Of a stretch of 59,680 bases of DNA, positions 31,641 to 39,089 are shown piece by piece. This DNA is from Muribaculaceae bacterium (GTDB taxonomy: Bacteria > Bacteroidota > Bacteroidia > Bacteroidales > Muribaculaceae): NCBI GenBank assembly GCA_023663365.1, contig JAMPHP010000008.1, positions 1 through 59,680 of the forward strand, given 5' to 3'. The translations under genes and the position numbers were made by a program. The notes beneath the pieces are model-generated. The model was given only the letters and a program-made list of their open reading frames with translations, was not told where the DNA came from and made no database searches. Position 1 is the first letter of the stretch. Every line of letters begins with the position of its first letter.

Positions 31641-32033
31641 TTATTTGTGCATTTTATCGGCGAGGTCATGAGCCTTGTCGGCGAGAGTCTCGAGCAGGTC
31701 GCCGCCTTTGTCGGCAAGGTTTCCTGCTATGTCTTTGGCACGGTCGGCAAGATTGCCGGCCTTTTCTTTTGCCTGGTTGAGCACCGAGTCGGGGTCGTCC
31801 TGCTGCTGCTGGATTTTCTCTTTTACACTCGACACTGCATCGGCCACGGTCTGCTGAGCTACACCTGCAGCTGCCGCCGCTTTGTCGCGGAGATTGGCTG
31901 CGGCATCGCCTGCATCGGCTTTCACGGCCTTGGCCTTTTCTTCTACTGCTACTGACGCCGCGTCGGCCGATACCTTTGCGGCTGCTTCTGATACTTTTGC
32001 GGCTGCCTGAGCCGCCTTTCCGTTTGTATTCAT
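31641..32033 (-). CDS. Ala/Lys/Asp-rich helical protein (LEA-like)
   Basis: A 130-aa protein with no signal peptide, aromatic-poor and highly charged. Residues 5-70 repeat AAKVS and AAA motifs (AAQAAAKVSEAAAKVSADAA); residues 75-128 hold 11-residue-like repeats (EKAGNLADRAKDIAGNLADK, DLLETLADKAHDLADKMHK). The pattern predicts a continuous amphipathic helix like LEA/apolipoprotein-type or YtxH-tail proteins, which are linked to stress or desiccation tolerance. That role is an inference from composition. A 13-bp inverted repeat ends 5 bases before its start codon. Confidence 0.75.
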   Translation of the reverse strand: MNTNGKAAQAAAKVSEAAAKVSADAASVAVEEKAKAVKADAGDAAANLRDKAAAAAGVAQQTVADAVSSVKEKIQQQQDDPDSVLNQAKEKAGNLADRAKDIAGNLADKGGDLLETLADKAHDLADKMHK

Positions 32034-32038
32034 AATAA

Positions 32039-32088
32039 GGAGGTGTTTATCGTTGGTTTCCCATGATAAACACCTCCGGAGCTTTTTT
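32039..32088. terminator. Strong hairpin between DUF3298 gene and Ala-rich gene
   Basis: Perfect 13-bp stem (32039-32051 with 32065-32077). On the plus strand it is followed by GGAGCTTTTTT; on the minus strand it follows the DUF3298 stop and runs into CCTCCTTATTATG, the start of the next gene. It can end the DUF3298 transcript weakly and can also hide the start region of the Ala-rich gene. Confidence 0.6.
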
Positions 32089-32096
32089 GGTTCACA

Positions 32097-32927
32097 TCAG
32101 AGAAGGAGAGCCGTGCCTACAGGGGTAAGATACTCCGACAGCAGATAGGCCGGGATAGGTATCTGAATTTCGCCCTGTGCATACGATGCCACTTCGTAGG
32201 GCTGGTAGGCGAAAACTATTGTGCTCTCGGGTGTGAGGTAGAAGTTGCCTCCGGCAGGGAGTGCCGCGATGTCGGTGTTGCCTATGGCGGCCTGCATCTT
32301 CACGGCAGTGTCGCGGATGATTTCGGGAAGGGCTTCGAGGCCTTCGGCGGTGAAAAGGTCGTGCAGGGTGATGAGGCAGCCGGCGTTGAGGTCGTAGTTG
32401 ATATAAACGGTGCCGTAGTTGCCGTGTGCTGCGCTTGGCTGATAGCTGGAGCGCGTCACGGCATAGGAGAGATAGCGCGGCGAGAGGGTCTCGATGTCGC
32501 CCTCGGCGGAGTAGAAGCCGTCGTAGCGGGGCAGAAAGCGAGGCACGGCTGCTATGAGCGAGTCGGGCAGGACTGTGTCGGTGATGTTGTAGCCAACCTC
32601 GCGGGCGATTCGGGGCATGGCGCCTGCGAGCACAGCCTCGATGTCGGCGCCGGTGCTGTCGACTGCGGCGGAGAGGATGGTGTCGCGGAGAGCGTCGAGC
32701 GAATGGCCGTAGATGGCAACTGGCATAATCAGCTCGGCCTGGCAGCCATACGAGAGGTCAGCACCGCTGAGGTAGTCGTCGGCCGAGCCTGCGAGGCGGT
32801 AGCTGCGCTGCACTTCAATTTTCTGCAGCGTGATGGTGTCGGTGGCAGTTTCGGTGTTGCTGCACGATGTGGCGCAGAGTGCGGCTATTGCCAGTGCGCC
32901 TGCTATGGAGATTGATAGAGCCTTCAT
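32097..32927 (-). CDS. DUF3298/DUF4163-type lipoprotein (RsiV-like fold)
   Basis: A 276-aa lipoprotein: signal peptide with lipobox ATSC (Cys ~22). An N-terminal DUF4163-like region (YRLAGSADDYLSGADLSYGC) is followed by the DUF3298 domain (~160-270), with TVYINYDLNAGCLITLHDLF, NFYLTPESTIVFAYQPYEVA and ASYAQGEIQIPIPAYLLSEY. Related domains occur in the lysozyme-binding anti-sigma factor RsiV and in many Bacteroidetes lipoproteins of unknown role. No anti-sigma segment or neighbouring sigma gene is present, so a regulatory role is not supported. Confidence 0.85.
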   Translation of the reverse strand: MKALSISIAGALAIAALCATSCSNTETATDTITLQKIEVQRSYRLAGSADDYLSGADLSYGCQAELIMPVAIYGHSLDALRDTILSAAVDSTGADIEAVLAGAMPRIAREVGYNITDTVLPDSLIAAVPRFLPRYDGFYSAEGDIETLSPRYLSYAVTRSSYQPSAAHGNYGTVYINYDLNAGCLITLHDLFTAEGLEALPEIIRDTAVKMQAAIGNTDIAALPAGGNFYLTPESTIVFAYQPYEVASYAQGEIQIPIPAYLLSEYLTPVGTALLL

Positions 32928-32960
32928 TGAGCGTTATGTTTGAAATCGTTTATTGTAGTA

Positions 32961-33003
32961 ACGCCCGAAACCGCTTATGGTTGCACGGTTTCAGGCGTTT
33001 TTT
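32961..33003 (-). terminator. Terminator hairpin after the M23 peptidase gene
   Basis: Thirteen-base stem (32961-32973 with 32986-32998, one mismatch). It sits 24 bases past the M23 stop and before the DUF3298 start. The best T-run is on the plus strand (GTTTTTTC), so efficiency on the minus strand is uncertain. Confidence 0.6.
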
Positions 33004-33026
33004 CTTATCTGCTGTGTAAAGGAGGA

Positions 33027-34001
33027 TCAGCGGAGCTTCAGCCGCTGTCCTACCTGCAGCTTCGATGTGGTCTTGAGGCCGTTGAGTCGGCAGAGAGTAG
33101 CCACGGTAGTGCCGTTGCGCGAAGCTATTTTGCTCAGGGAGTCGCCCTTTCGCACGCGGTAGGTCGAAGCGCCGCCTTTCTTTGTCGACGATGCCATGCT
33201 GCTTTTGCTGCGCGAGTAGGGTTTGTTGGGGTTCTTCTTCAAGTACTCCTTGGCATACTCCGAGTTGGCTGCCGGCGAGAAGTTGCGGGCGTTCTGGTAT
33301 GTGTTCTTATCGAAGGTGTAGGTGTCGGTGTGTGTGGTCTGGTTGGCGAAGTCGAAGATCGCGCAAGGGTTGATGGCGTAGCCCATGTAGCGAGTCTCGA
33401 AGTGGAGGTGCGGGCCTGTGGAGCGGCCTGTGTTGCCACCCAGAGCAATGGGGTCGCCTGCCTTGACGTAGGCTCCGGGCTCAACGAGGAAGCCGGAGAG
33501 GTGCCCGTAGACGGTCTCGAGGTCGTTGGTGTGGCGCACTACCACGTAGTTGCCGTAGCCTCGGCGCTCGAAGTTGGTGATGCGTACGCGGCCGTCGAAG
33601 GCAGCGCGGATGGTGTCGCCTATATTCACCTTGAGGTCCACACCCTTGTGCATACGGCGGAAGCGGCGGCGGTAGCCGTAGGGCGATGTGATGTAACCGG
33701 GATGCGGCATGGCGAATTTCGATACGTCGATTACTGCCGACTGCGGCACTGCCACGCCGGCGTAGCAGTTCACTCGCTGGCTGTCCCAGCCTTCGGTGTA
33801 GATGTCGAACTCGGGCTCTTCTTCTTCGCCAAAGAGCTCTTCGAGGTATTTAGCTGTGTTTTCAACCGATATGCCGGCATTGCCTTGGTTGGCAAGAAGG
33901 TCGCCATGCTTTGATGCGTGACGGTCGGGGAGCACATAGGTCTGTGCCGAAGCCCCGAAAGCAAAGAGTGCGGCAGCGGCTGCTATGAGGAGGGGTTTCA
34001 T
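33027..34001 (-). CDS. M23 metallopeptidase with C-terminal LysM
   Basis: A 324-aa secreted peptidoglycan hydrolase. Signal peptide (1-19, ...GASAQ). The LytM/M23 domain (~100-215) has HKGVDLK (zinc His and Asp) and GNTGRSTGPHLHFE (His-x-His). A low-complexity linker (KPYSRSKSSMASSTKKGG) leads to one LysM domain (~278-324: YRVRKGDSLSKIASRNGT ... LQVGQRLKL). It should cut peptide cross-links in peptidoglycan or, like some LytM proteins, control amidases. 43 bases separate it from ndk. Confidence 0.93.
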   Translation of the reverse strand: MKPLLIAAAAALFAFGASAQTYVLPDRHASKHGDLLANQGNAGISVENTAKYLEELFGEEEEPEFDIYTEGWDSQRVNCYAGVAVPQSAVIDVSKFAMPHPGYITSPYGYRRRFRRMHKGVDLKVNIGDTIRAAFDGRVRITNFERRGYGNYVVVRHTNDLETVYGHLSGFLVEPGAYVKAGDPIALGGNTGRSTGPHLHFETRYMGYAINPCAIFDFANQTTHTDTYTFDKNTYQNARNFSPAANSEYAKEYLKKNPNKPYSRSKSSMASSTKKGGASTYRVRKGDSLSKIASRNGTTVATLCRLNGLKTTSKLQVGQRLKLR

Positions 34002-34044
34002 TCTTCGAAGTGAGAATTATCTATAGCGGTTTATAAATACGGTA

Positions 34045-34506
34045 TTAACGCTCGTCGGGAGCATAGAGGGCTGTGAGAGTGATGAGGTCGTAGTCGAATA
34101 TTTCTTCGGGCTTGAAGAAGCGCGCCACTTCGATGGCTGCGTTCTCGGGGCTGTCGGAGGCATGCACGATGTTTTCCTGTCCGCTCATGCCGAAGTCGCC
34201 TCGGATGGTGCCGGGGGCAGCCTTGCGGCAGTTTGTGGCGCCTACCATGGAGCGAACGACAGTCACGGCATCGTTGCCGCGGAGCACCATCACAATCACG
34301 GGTGTTGCCATCATGGAGCGGAGCAAATCGGGGAAGAAGGGGCGATCCACCAGGTGTGCATAGTGCTCGCGCAGCACGGGCTCGTCGAGCTGCATCATTT
34401 TCATGCCTGCTATGATGAGGCCTTTGCGCTGAAATCGGGTGATGACATCACCAACTAAGCCACGGCTGATGGTGGAAGGTTTGAGGATTATAAAAGTCTG
34501 CTCCAT
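34045..34506 (-). CDS. ndk: Nucleoside-diphosphate kinase
   Basis: A 153-aa cytoplasmic enzyme that transfers the gamma-phosphate of ATP to nucleoside diphosphates. Starts with EQTFIILKPSTISRGLVG; active-site motif NIVHASDS (112-119) with phospho-His 115; MVGATNCRKAAPGTIRGDFG upstream binds nucleotide. Normal length. Its promoter box is at 34550-34557. Confidence 0.96.
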   Translation of the reverse strand: MEQTFIILKPSTISRGLVGDVITRFQRKGLIIAGMKMMQLDEPVLREHYAHLVDRPFFPDLLRSMMATPVIVMVLRGNDAVTVVRSMVGATNCRKAAPGTIRGDFGMSGQENIVHASDSPENAAIEVARFFKPEEIFDYDLITLTALYAPDER

Positions 34507-34517
34507 AACGGTGAGTG

Positions 34518-34557
34518 TTAACGCGTGTTAATTTATGCGTTGGTTCCCCCAAAGATA
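34518..34557 (-). promoter_or_regulatory. ndk promoter and leader palindrome
   Basis: Minus-strand TATCTTTG (34550-34557); -33 element not clear. The ~37-base leader holds a near-palindrome TTAACGCGTGTTAA (34518-34531), a possible regulatory site or small hairpin. Confidence 0.5.
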
Positions 34558-34560
34558 GTG

Positions 34561-34693
34561 ATTTTGCGCCTCTTTGCCTAATCAATGCGGTATAAAAATT
34601 CTAAAGGCGTGTGAAAACTGCTCATTTTCCTTCGTGTAAACGGGTGAAAAATAAAGCGGTACGCAAAAACATGTTTTACAACATAAAATGAAG
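34561..34693. other. Intergenic stretch upstream of ndk
   Basis: AT-rich, with no ORF of note. Only a 12-bp perfect palindrome AAAACATGTTTT (34666-34677) stands out; no partner gene suggests its role. Confidence 0.4.
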
Positions 34694-34726
34694 AAAAGCC
34701 CTCCGGCAGTTGTTGCCGAAGGGCTT
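34690..34726 (-). terminator. Terminator of the gal operon
   Basis: Thirteen-base stem AAGCCCT..CGGCA / TGCCG..AGGGCTT with one mismatch (34696-34708 with 34713-34725), short loop, and TTTTCTTC on the minus strand. Placed 26 bases past the nucleotidyltransferase stop. Confidence 0.85.
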
Positions 34727-34751
34727 GTGCAGTTAAAAAGTTCTAAAGCTG

Positions 34752-35660
34752 TTACTTCTTGAACAGGGGAGTGGGGTAGGTGCCGTCGGCGTGCAGCTGA
34801 GCGAATTTCTCAACCACTGCAGGGCGGTCGGCGCTGTATGTCACGCCGAACCAGCGCGAGTCGGTGTCGAGCACGCGCACGGTGGCTTCGCCGCTGTTGA
34901 TGAGGGCATCGATGCACAGGGGGATGAAGAACTCGGCCTTGGGAGTGTTGATGTCCTTGTCGAGGAATTTGCGGAACTCACGGTCGGAATACTCGAAGTA
35001 GTCGGGAGTAAAACCCCAGAGGTTCATCGACACGGGAGTGGTGGGCTCGAGAGTCTGCTCGGCACCGTTCTCGTCGGTGAATACGATGTTGTGGTCCTTG
35101 TCGTAGCTGATAGCGGTGCGCTCTACCACTGAGGTGAGGAGGCCGTCCTTGGTCTCGCATACGCCACGTGCAACAGAGCCGTTCTCTGTCATGGTGTTGC
35201 CTACGCGGAAGCCTACCATGCAGTAGTCGCCCTTGCGGTCGCGGGGGCGGCTGAGCTCCTTGGCGATAACCTCGAAGGCGTTGCGGCCGTAGAAGTCGTC
35301 GGCGTTGATCACTGCGAAGGGTTCTTTGATGGCATCCTTGCCCATGAGCACGGCGTGGTTGGTGCCCCAGGGTTTGGAGCGGTCGGCGGGGCATGTGTAG
35401 CCTTCGGGGAGGGCGTCGATCGACTGGAATACTACCTCGGTAGGCACTACGCCTTCATATTTGCTGAGCACCTTCTCGCGGAAGTCTGCCTCGAAGTCTT
35501 TGCGGATAACGAACACTACTTTGCCGAAGCCGGCTTTGATGGCGTCGAACACGGAGTAGTCCATGATGGTCTCGCCGTTGGGGCCGAGACCGTCGAGCTG
35601 CTTGAGGCCGCCGTAACGGCTACCCATGCCGGCAGCAAGAACGAATAATGTGGGCTTCAT
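34752..35660 (-). CDS. Sugar nucleotidyltransferase, candidate galT substitute
   Basis: A 302-aa NTP_transferase-family protein. N-terminus LFVLAAGMGSRYGGLKQ is the nucleotide-binding signature (GxGxR...K). Further motifs: FVIRKDFEADFREKV, PWGTNHAVLMG and VINADDFYGRNAF (metal-binding Asp-Asp), and a late KAEFFIPLCIDAL. The family couples NTP with a sugar 1-phosphate to give an NDP-sugar. It is the last gene after galK, galE and galM, and no galT (GalT HIT-type) gene is in the window; it may therefore make UDP-galactose or UDP-glucose directly from the 1-phosphate. A different sugar specificity is possible. Confidence 0.85.
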   Translation of the reverse strand: MKPTLFVLAAGMGSRYGGLKQLDGLGPNGETIMDYSVFDAIKAGFGKVVFVIRKDFEADFREKVLSKYEGVVPTEVVFQSIDALPEGYTCPADRSKPWGTNHAVLMGKDAIKEPFAVINADDFYGRNAFEVIAKELSRPRDRKGDYCMVGFRVGNTMTENGSVARGVCETKDGLLTSVVERTAISYDKDHNIVFTDENGAEQTLEPTTPVSMNLWGFTPDYFEYSDREFRKFLDKDINTPKAEFFIPLCIDALINSGEATVRVLDTDSRWFGVTYSADRPAVVEKFAQLHADGTYPTPLFKK

Positions 35661-35687
35661 AATCAGGTATGAACTTTATGAATTTGG

Positions 35688-36737
35688 TTAATTTGCTGTG
35701 AATTTGAAGTTGATGTGGCGGGTGTAGGTGCTGCCGGGGCGCAGGAGCACACCGGGGAAGGCGGGCACGTTGGGCGCGTCGGGGAAGTCCTGGCACTCGA
35801 TGGCCACGCCGTCGTAGTCCTCGTAGGGGCGGCCGGCCTTGTTGGCGGGCGAGCCTGCGAGCCAGTTGCCGGTGTAGATCTGCACGCCGGGCTGGTCGGT
35901 GTCGACAGTGAGTGTGCGGCCCGAGGCGGCATCGGAGAGCACGGCCACGGTCTGCACTTTGCCGGGGGCGTAGTCGTCGATAGCCCAGCAGTTGTCGTAG
36001 CCCTTGCCATAAATCAATGCGGGGAACTCGAGCTTGATGTCGCGGCCCAGAGCCTTGGCGGTGGTGAAGTCCATCGGGCAGCCTTCCACAGGCACGAGCA
36101 CGCCCTCGGGGATGAGGGTGTCGTCGGTGGGAAGGTAGCGCGAAGCCTTGAGCCATAGTGTCTGAGCCAGCGAGGCTTCGGCTCCGGCGTTGTGACCGGC
36201 GAGGTTCCAGTAGGCGTGGTTGGTGAGGTTTACCACTGTGGCGGCGTCGGTGGTGGCGCTGAGGGTGAGGCAGAGCTCGCAGGCATCGGTCCAGCGGTAA
36301 GTGGCTGTGGCTGTGAGCTTGCCGGGGTATCCGGCCTCGCCGTCGGCGGCGGTGTAGCTCATCACCACGGTGTCGCCGTCGGCCTTAACGAGCTCCCAGA
36401 TGCGGTTCTGGAAACCTTCGGGGCCGCCGTGCAGGTGGTTGGGGCCGTTGTTGACGGGCAGGCTGTAGACCTTGCCGTCGATTTCGAGGTGTCCGCGGGC
36501 AATGCGGTTGGCGTAGCGTCCGGGCACTTTGCCTGCGCAGGGGCCGTCGGCGATATAGTCGGCGGCATCGGCATAGCCCAGTACCACATCGGCGAGCTTG
36601 CCGCTGCGGTCGGGCACATTCACCTCCACGATGCCGGCTCCGAGTGTGCTGAGCACTACCGAGGCACCGGAGGCATTGGTGATGGTGACAAGGGTGATGT
36701 CGCCAAGGGGCGACGCTGCTTTGCGGGTGGAGAGCAT
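35688..36737 (-). CDS. galM: Aldose 1-epimerase (galactose mutarotase)
   Basis: A 349-aa protein without signal peptide. It converts beta-D-galactose to the alpha anomer used by galactokinase. Motifs: GRYANRIARG (phosphate-free sugar site), NNGPNHLHGG (catalytic His), VVNLTNHAYWNLAG (second catalytic His), and FPGVLLRPGSTYT near the end; the C-terminal catalytic Glu is in VAIECQDFPDAPN. Overlapping spacing (1 base from galE) shows operon membership. Confidence 0.93.
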   Translation of the reverse strand: MLSTRKAASPLGDITLVTITNASGASVVLSTLGAGIVEVNVPDRSGKLADVVLGYADAADYIADGPCAGKVPGRYANRIARGHLEIDGKVYSLPVNNGPNHLHGGPEGFQNRIWELVKADGDTVVMSYTAADGEAGYPGKLTATATYRWTDACELCLTLSATTDAATVVNLTNHAYWNLAGHNAGAEASLAQTLWLKASRYLPTDDTLIPEGVLVPVEGCPMDFTTAKALGRDIKLEFPALIYGKGYDNCWAIDDYAPGKVQTVAVLSDAASGRTLTVDTDQPGVQIYTGNWLAGSPANKAGRPYEDYDGVAIECQDFPDAPNVPAFPGVLLRPGSTYTRHINFKFTAN

Positions 36738-36738
36738 A

Positions 36739-37764
36739 TTATTTGATATTACGGATTCGTTTTTCCCAGGCCCAGGCTGCGCGCAGGGTGTCGTCGATGT
36801 CGCGCTCGGCCTTCCAGCCCAGCTCTTCGTTGGCGCGCTTGGTGTCGGCCCACACAGCGGGCACGTCGCCGTCGCGGCGGCCTACCATCACATAGGGCAG
36901 ATCCACGCCTGTGGCTTTCATGAAGCGGGTGATGAGCTCGAGCACGGAGAGGGGTGTGCCGGTGCCTACGTTGAAGATTTCGTATTTTTCCTTCATCTTG
37001 CCCTCGACCATGCGGTCGACAGCAGCCACGTGAGCCTTGGCGAGGTCTACCACGTCGATGTAGTCGCGCAGGCAGGTGCCGTCGGGGGTGTTGTAGTCAC
37101 TGCCGAACACCGAGAGGCGCTCGCGGATGCCCGCAGCGGTCTGGGTGACGAAGGGGATGAGGTTGTTGGGCACACCGCGGGGGAGCTCGCCGATGAGCGC
37201 GCTGGGGTGTGCGCCGATGGGGTTGAAGTAGCGCAGAGCGATGCCGTAGAAGTCTTCGTAGGCACGGCAGCAGTCGCGGAGAATGTCTTCGGCAATCTGC
37301 TTGGTGTTGCCGTAGGGCGATGTGGCGGGCTTGCGGGGAGTCTGCTCTGTCACGGGCAGCACTTCGGCATCACCGTAGACAGTGGCCGACGAAGAGAAGA
37401 GCACGTTGGGGCGCTTGAACTCCTTCATGAGCTGAAGGATGTTCATGTAGGACACCAGATTGTTCTGATAGTACTTCAGGGGCTCTGCCATCGACTCGCC
37501 CACAGCCTTGTAGGCGGCGAAGTGTATCACTGTGGAGAACTCGTGGCGCTCGAACACGCTGCGCAGAGCTGCCAGGTCGCAGGTGTCGACTTCTTCAAAT
37601 GTGATTTTGCGACCTGTGATTTTTTCCACGCCTTCGATTGCGGAAGGCTCGGAGTTTGAGAAATTGTCGATTACAACAACGTCGTATCCGGCTTCGATAA
37701 GAGCTACCGTGGTGTGGGTGCCGATATATCCGGCGCCGCCGGAGACTAAGACTGTTCCTTTCAT
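36739..37764 (-). CDS. galE: UDP-glucose 4-epimerase
   Basis: A 341-aa NAD-dependent SDR-family epimerase. N-terminal dinucleotide motif SGGAGYIGTHTTVAL; YVVIDNFSNS-like segment after it; SSSATVYGD (catalytic Ser/Thr) and SPYGNTK (Tyr-x-x-x-Lys). It interconverts UDP-galactose and UDP-glucose, the step that links galactose to central metabolism. Length standard. 67 bases after galK, 1 base before galM. Confidence 0.96.
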   Translation of the reverse strand: MKGTVLVSGGAGYIGTHTTVALIEAGYDVVVIDNFSNSEPSAIEGVEKITGRKITFEEVDTCDLAALRSVFERHEFSTVIHFAAYKAVGESMAEPLKYYQNNLVSYMNILQLMKEFKRPNVLFSSSATVYGDAEVLPVTEQTPRKPATSPYGNTKQIAEDILRDCCRAYEDFYGIALRYFNPIGAHPSALIGELPRGVPNNLIPFVTQTAAGIRERLSVFGSDYNTPDGTCLRDYIDVVDLAKAHVAAVDRMVEGKMKEKYEIFNVGTGTPLSVLELITRFMKATGVDLPYVMVGRRDGDVPAVWADTKRANEELGWKAERDIDDTLRAAWAWEKRIRNIK

Positions 37765-37831
37765 TTTGATTACTGTTATACTTGTAGTACCGGGGCGGCA
37801 GCCTGCAGGCCACCGCCCCGGTAGAGGGGTG

Positions 37832-38971
37832 TTATTCCACGCGGCGCGCGCCGTCGCTGATGATTACTTCATATACTTTGGGCTCGTGGCCGTACTTCTC
37901 GTTGAAGCGGTGCTTGGCAGTCTCGATGAAGGAGGGCAGAAGCTCGTCCTTCACCAGGTTGATGGTGCAGCCGCCGAAGCCGCCGCCCATGATGCGGGAG
38001 CCTGTCACGCCACATTCGCGGGCAACGTCGTTGAGGAAGTCGAGCTCCTCGCAGCTCACCTCGTAGTCCTTCGAGAGGCCGTCGTGGGTGGCATACATGA
38101 GCTTGCCTACGGTTTCGTAGTCGCCTTTCACGAGTGCGTCGCACACGGCCAGCACGCGCTCTTTCTCTTCAATGACGAATTTTGCGCGGAAGTAGTCCTC
38201 GGCGGTGATGTCGGTCTTGATGGCATTGAGCATGTCCATGTCGGCGTCGCGGAGGGTCTCGATGCCGAGGCGTTTGGCCACGCGCTCGCACGAGGCGCGG
38301 CGCTTGTTGTAGGGTGAGTCGGCGAGCTCGTGCTTAACCACGGAGTCGACCAGCACGAGGGTGTGACCTTCGGGCTTGAAGGGGAAGTACTCGAACTCCA
38401 TCGAGCGGCAGTCGAGGCGCATCAGGTGATCCTTCTTGCCGAAGACGCTGGCAAACTGGTCCATGATGCCGCAGTTCACACCGCAGTAGTTGTGCTCGGT
38501 GCTCTGACCGATGCGGGCGAGCTCGAACTTGTCGATGGCGTTGTCGTTGAACATATCGTTGAGTGCGAAAGCGAAGCACGACTCGAGGGCGGCCGAAGAG
38601 CTCAGGCCTGCGCCCAGAGGCACGTTGCCGGCAAAGACGGCGTCGAAGCCTTCTACCTTGCCGCCGCGCTTGAGTATTTCGCGGCATACGCCGAAGATGT
38701 AGCGTGCCCACGACTGGGTGGGGGCGTCGGCTTCGTTGAGGCCGAACTCGGCGTAGTCATTGATGTCGATGGAGAACACGCGCACCGTGTCGGTGCCGTT
38801 GGCGCGAATTTCGGCCATGATCACCTTGTCGATAGCACCGGGGAATACGAAGCCGCCATTGTAGTCGGTGTGCTCACCGATGAGGTTGATACGGCCTGCC
38901 GAGGCATATACGGTGCCTTTGGCGCCGAAGCGCTCTTCAAAGGTCTTTTCGATTTTTGAACGGAGTTCCAT
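37832..38971 (-). CDS. galK: Galactokinase
   Basis: A 379-aa GHMP-family kinase that phosphorylates alpha-D-galactose at C1. Signature GRINLIGEHTDYNGG near residue 28, GHMP motif PLGAGLSSSAALE, catalytic-Asp region MDQFASVFG, and C-terminal GGGFGGCTINLV. First gene of the gal operon, behind a canonical promoter and directly downstream of the galactan PUL, so it takes the galactose that the PUL releases. Confidence 0.97.
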   Translation of the reverse strand: MELRSKIEKTFEERFGAKGTVYASAGRINLIGEHTDYNGGFVFPGAIDKVIMAEIRANGTDTVRVFSIDINDYAEFGLNEADAPTQSWARYIFGVCREILKRGGKVEGFDAVFAGNVPLGAGLSSSAALESCFAFALNDMFNDNAIDKFELARIGQSTEHNYCGVNCGIMDQFASVFGKKDHLMRLDCRSMEFEYFPFKPEGHTLVLVDSVVKHELADSPYNKRRASCERVAKRLGIETLRDADMDMLNAIKTDITAEDYFRAKFVIEEKERVLAVCDALVKGDYETVGKLMYATHDGLSKDYEVSCEELDFLNDVARECGVTGSRIMGGGFGGCTINLVKDELLPSFIETAKHRFNEKYGHEPKVYEVIISDGARRVE

Positions 38972-38999
38972 GATATTCGGGTTAAGTGTTAGACTTGTG

Positions 39000-39031
39000 C
39001 AAAATTACATTTTTTTCTTCAATCAAGCAAA
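39000..39031 (-). promoter_or_regulatory. Promoter of the galKEM operon
   Basis: Minus-strand TAATTTTG (39000-39007) with TTTG (39028-39031) exactly 20 bases upstream. The leader is about 23 bases. It overlaps the tail of the terminator that closes the PUL. Confidence 0.75.
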
Positions 39032-39033
39032 TA

Positions 39034-39069
39034 AAAATAAAGCCGGACAGGCGTGGTGTGTCCGGCTTT
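39034..39069 (-). terminator. Terminator of the galactan PUL
   Basis: Perfect 11-bp stem AAAGCCGGACA/TGTCCGGCTTT (39039-39049 with 39059-39069), 9-base loop, then ATTTTTATTT on the minus strand. It lies 20 bases after the GH2 stop. Confidence 0.88.
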
Positions 39070-39089
39070 AAAATTGTGCTGAAAGTAGC

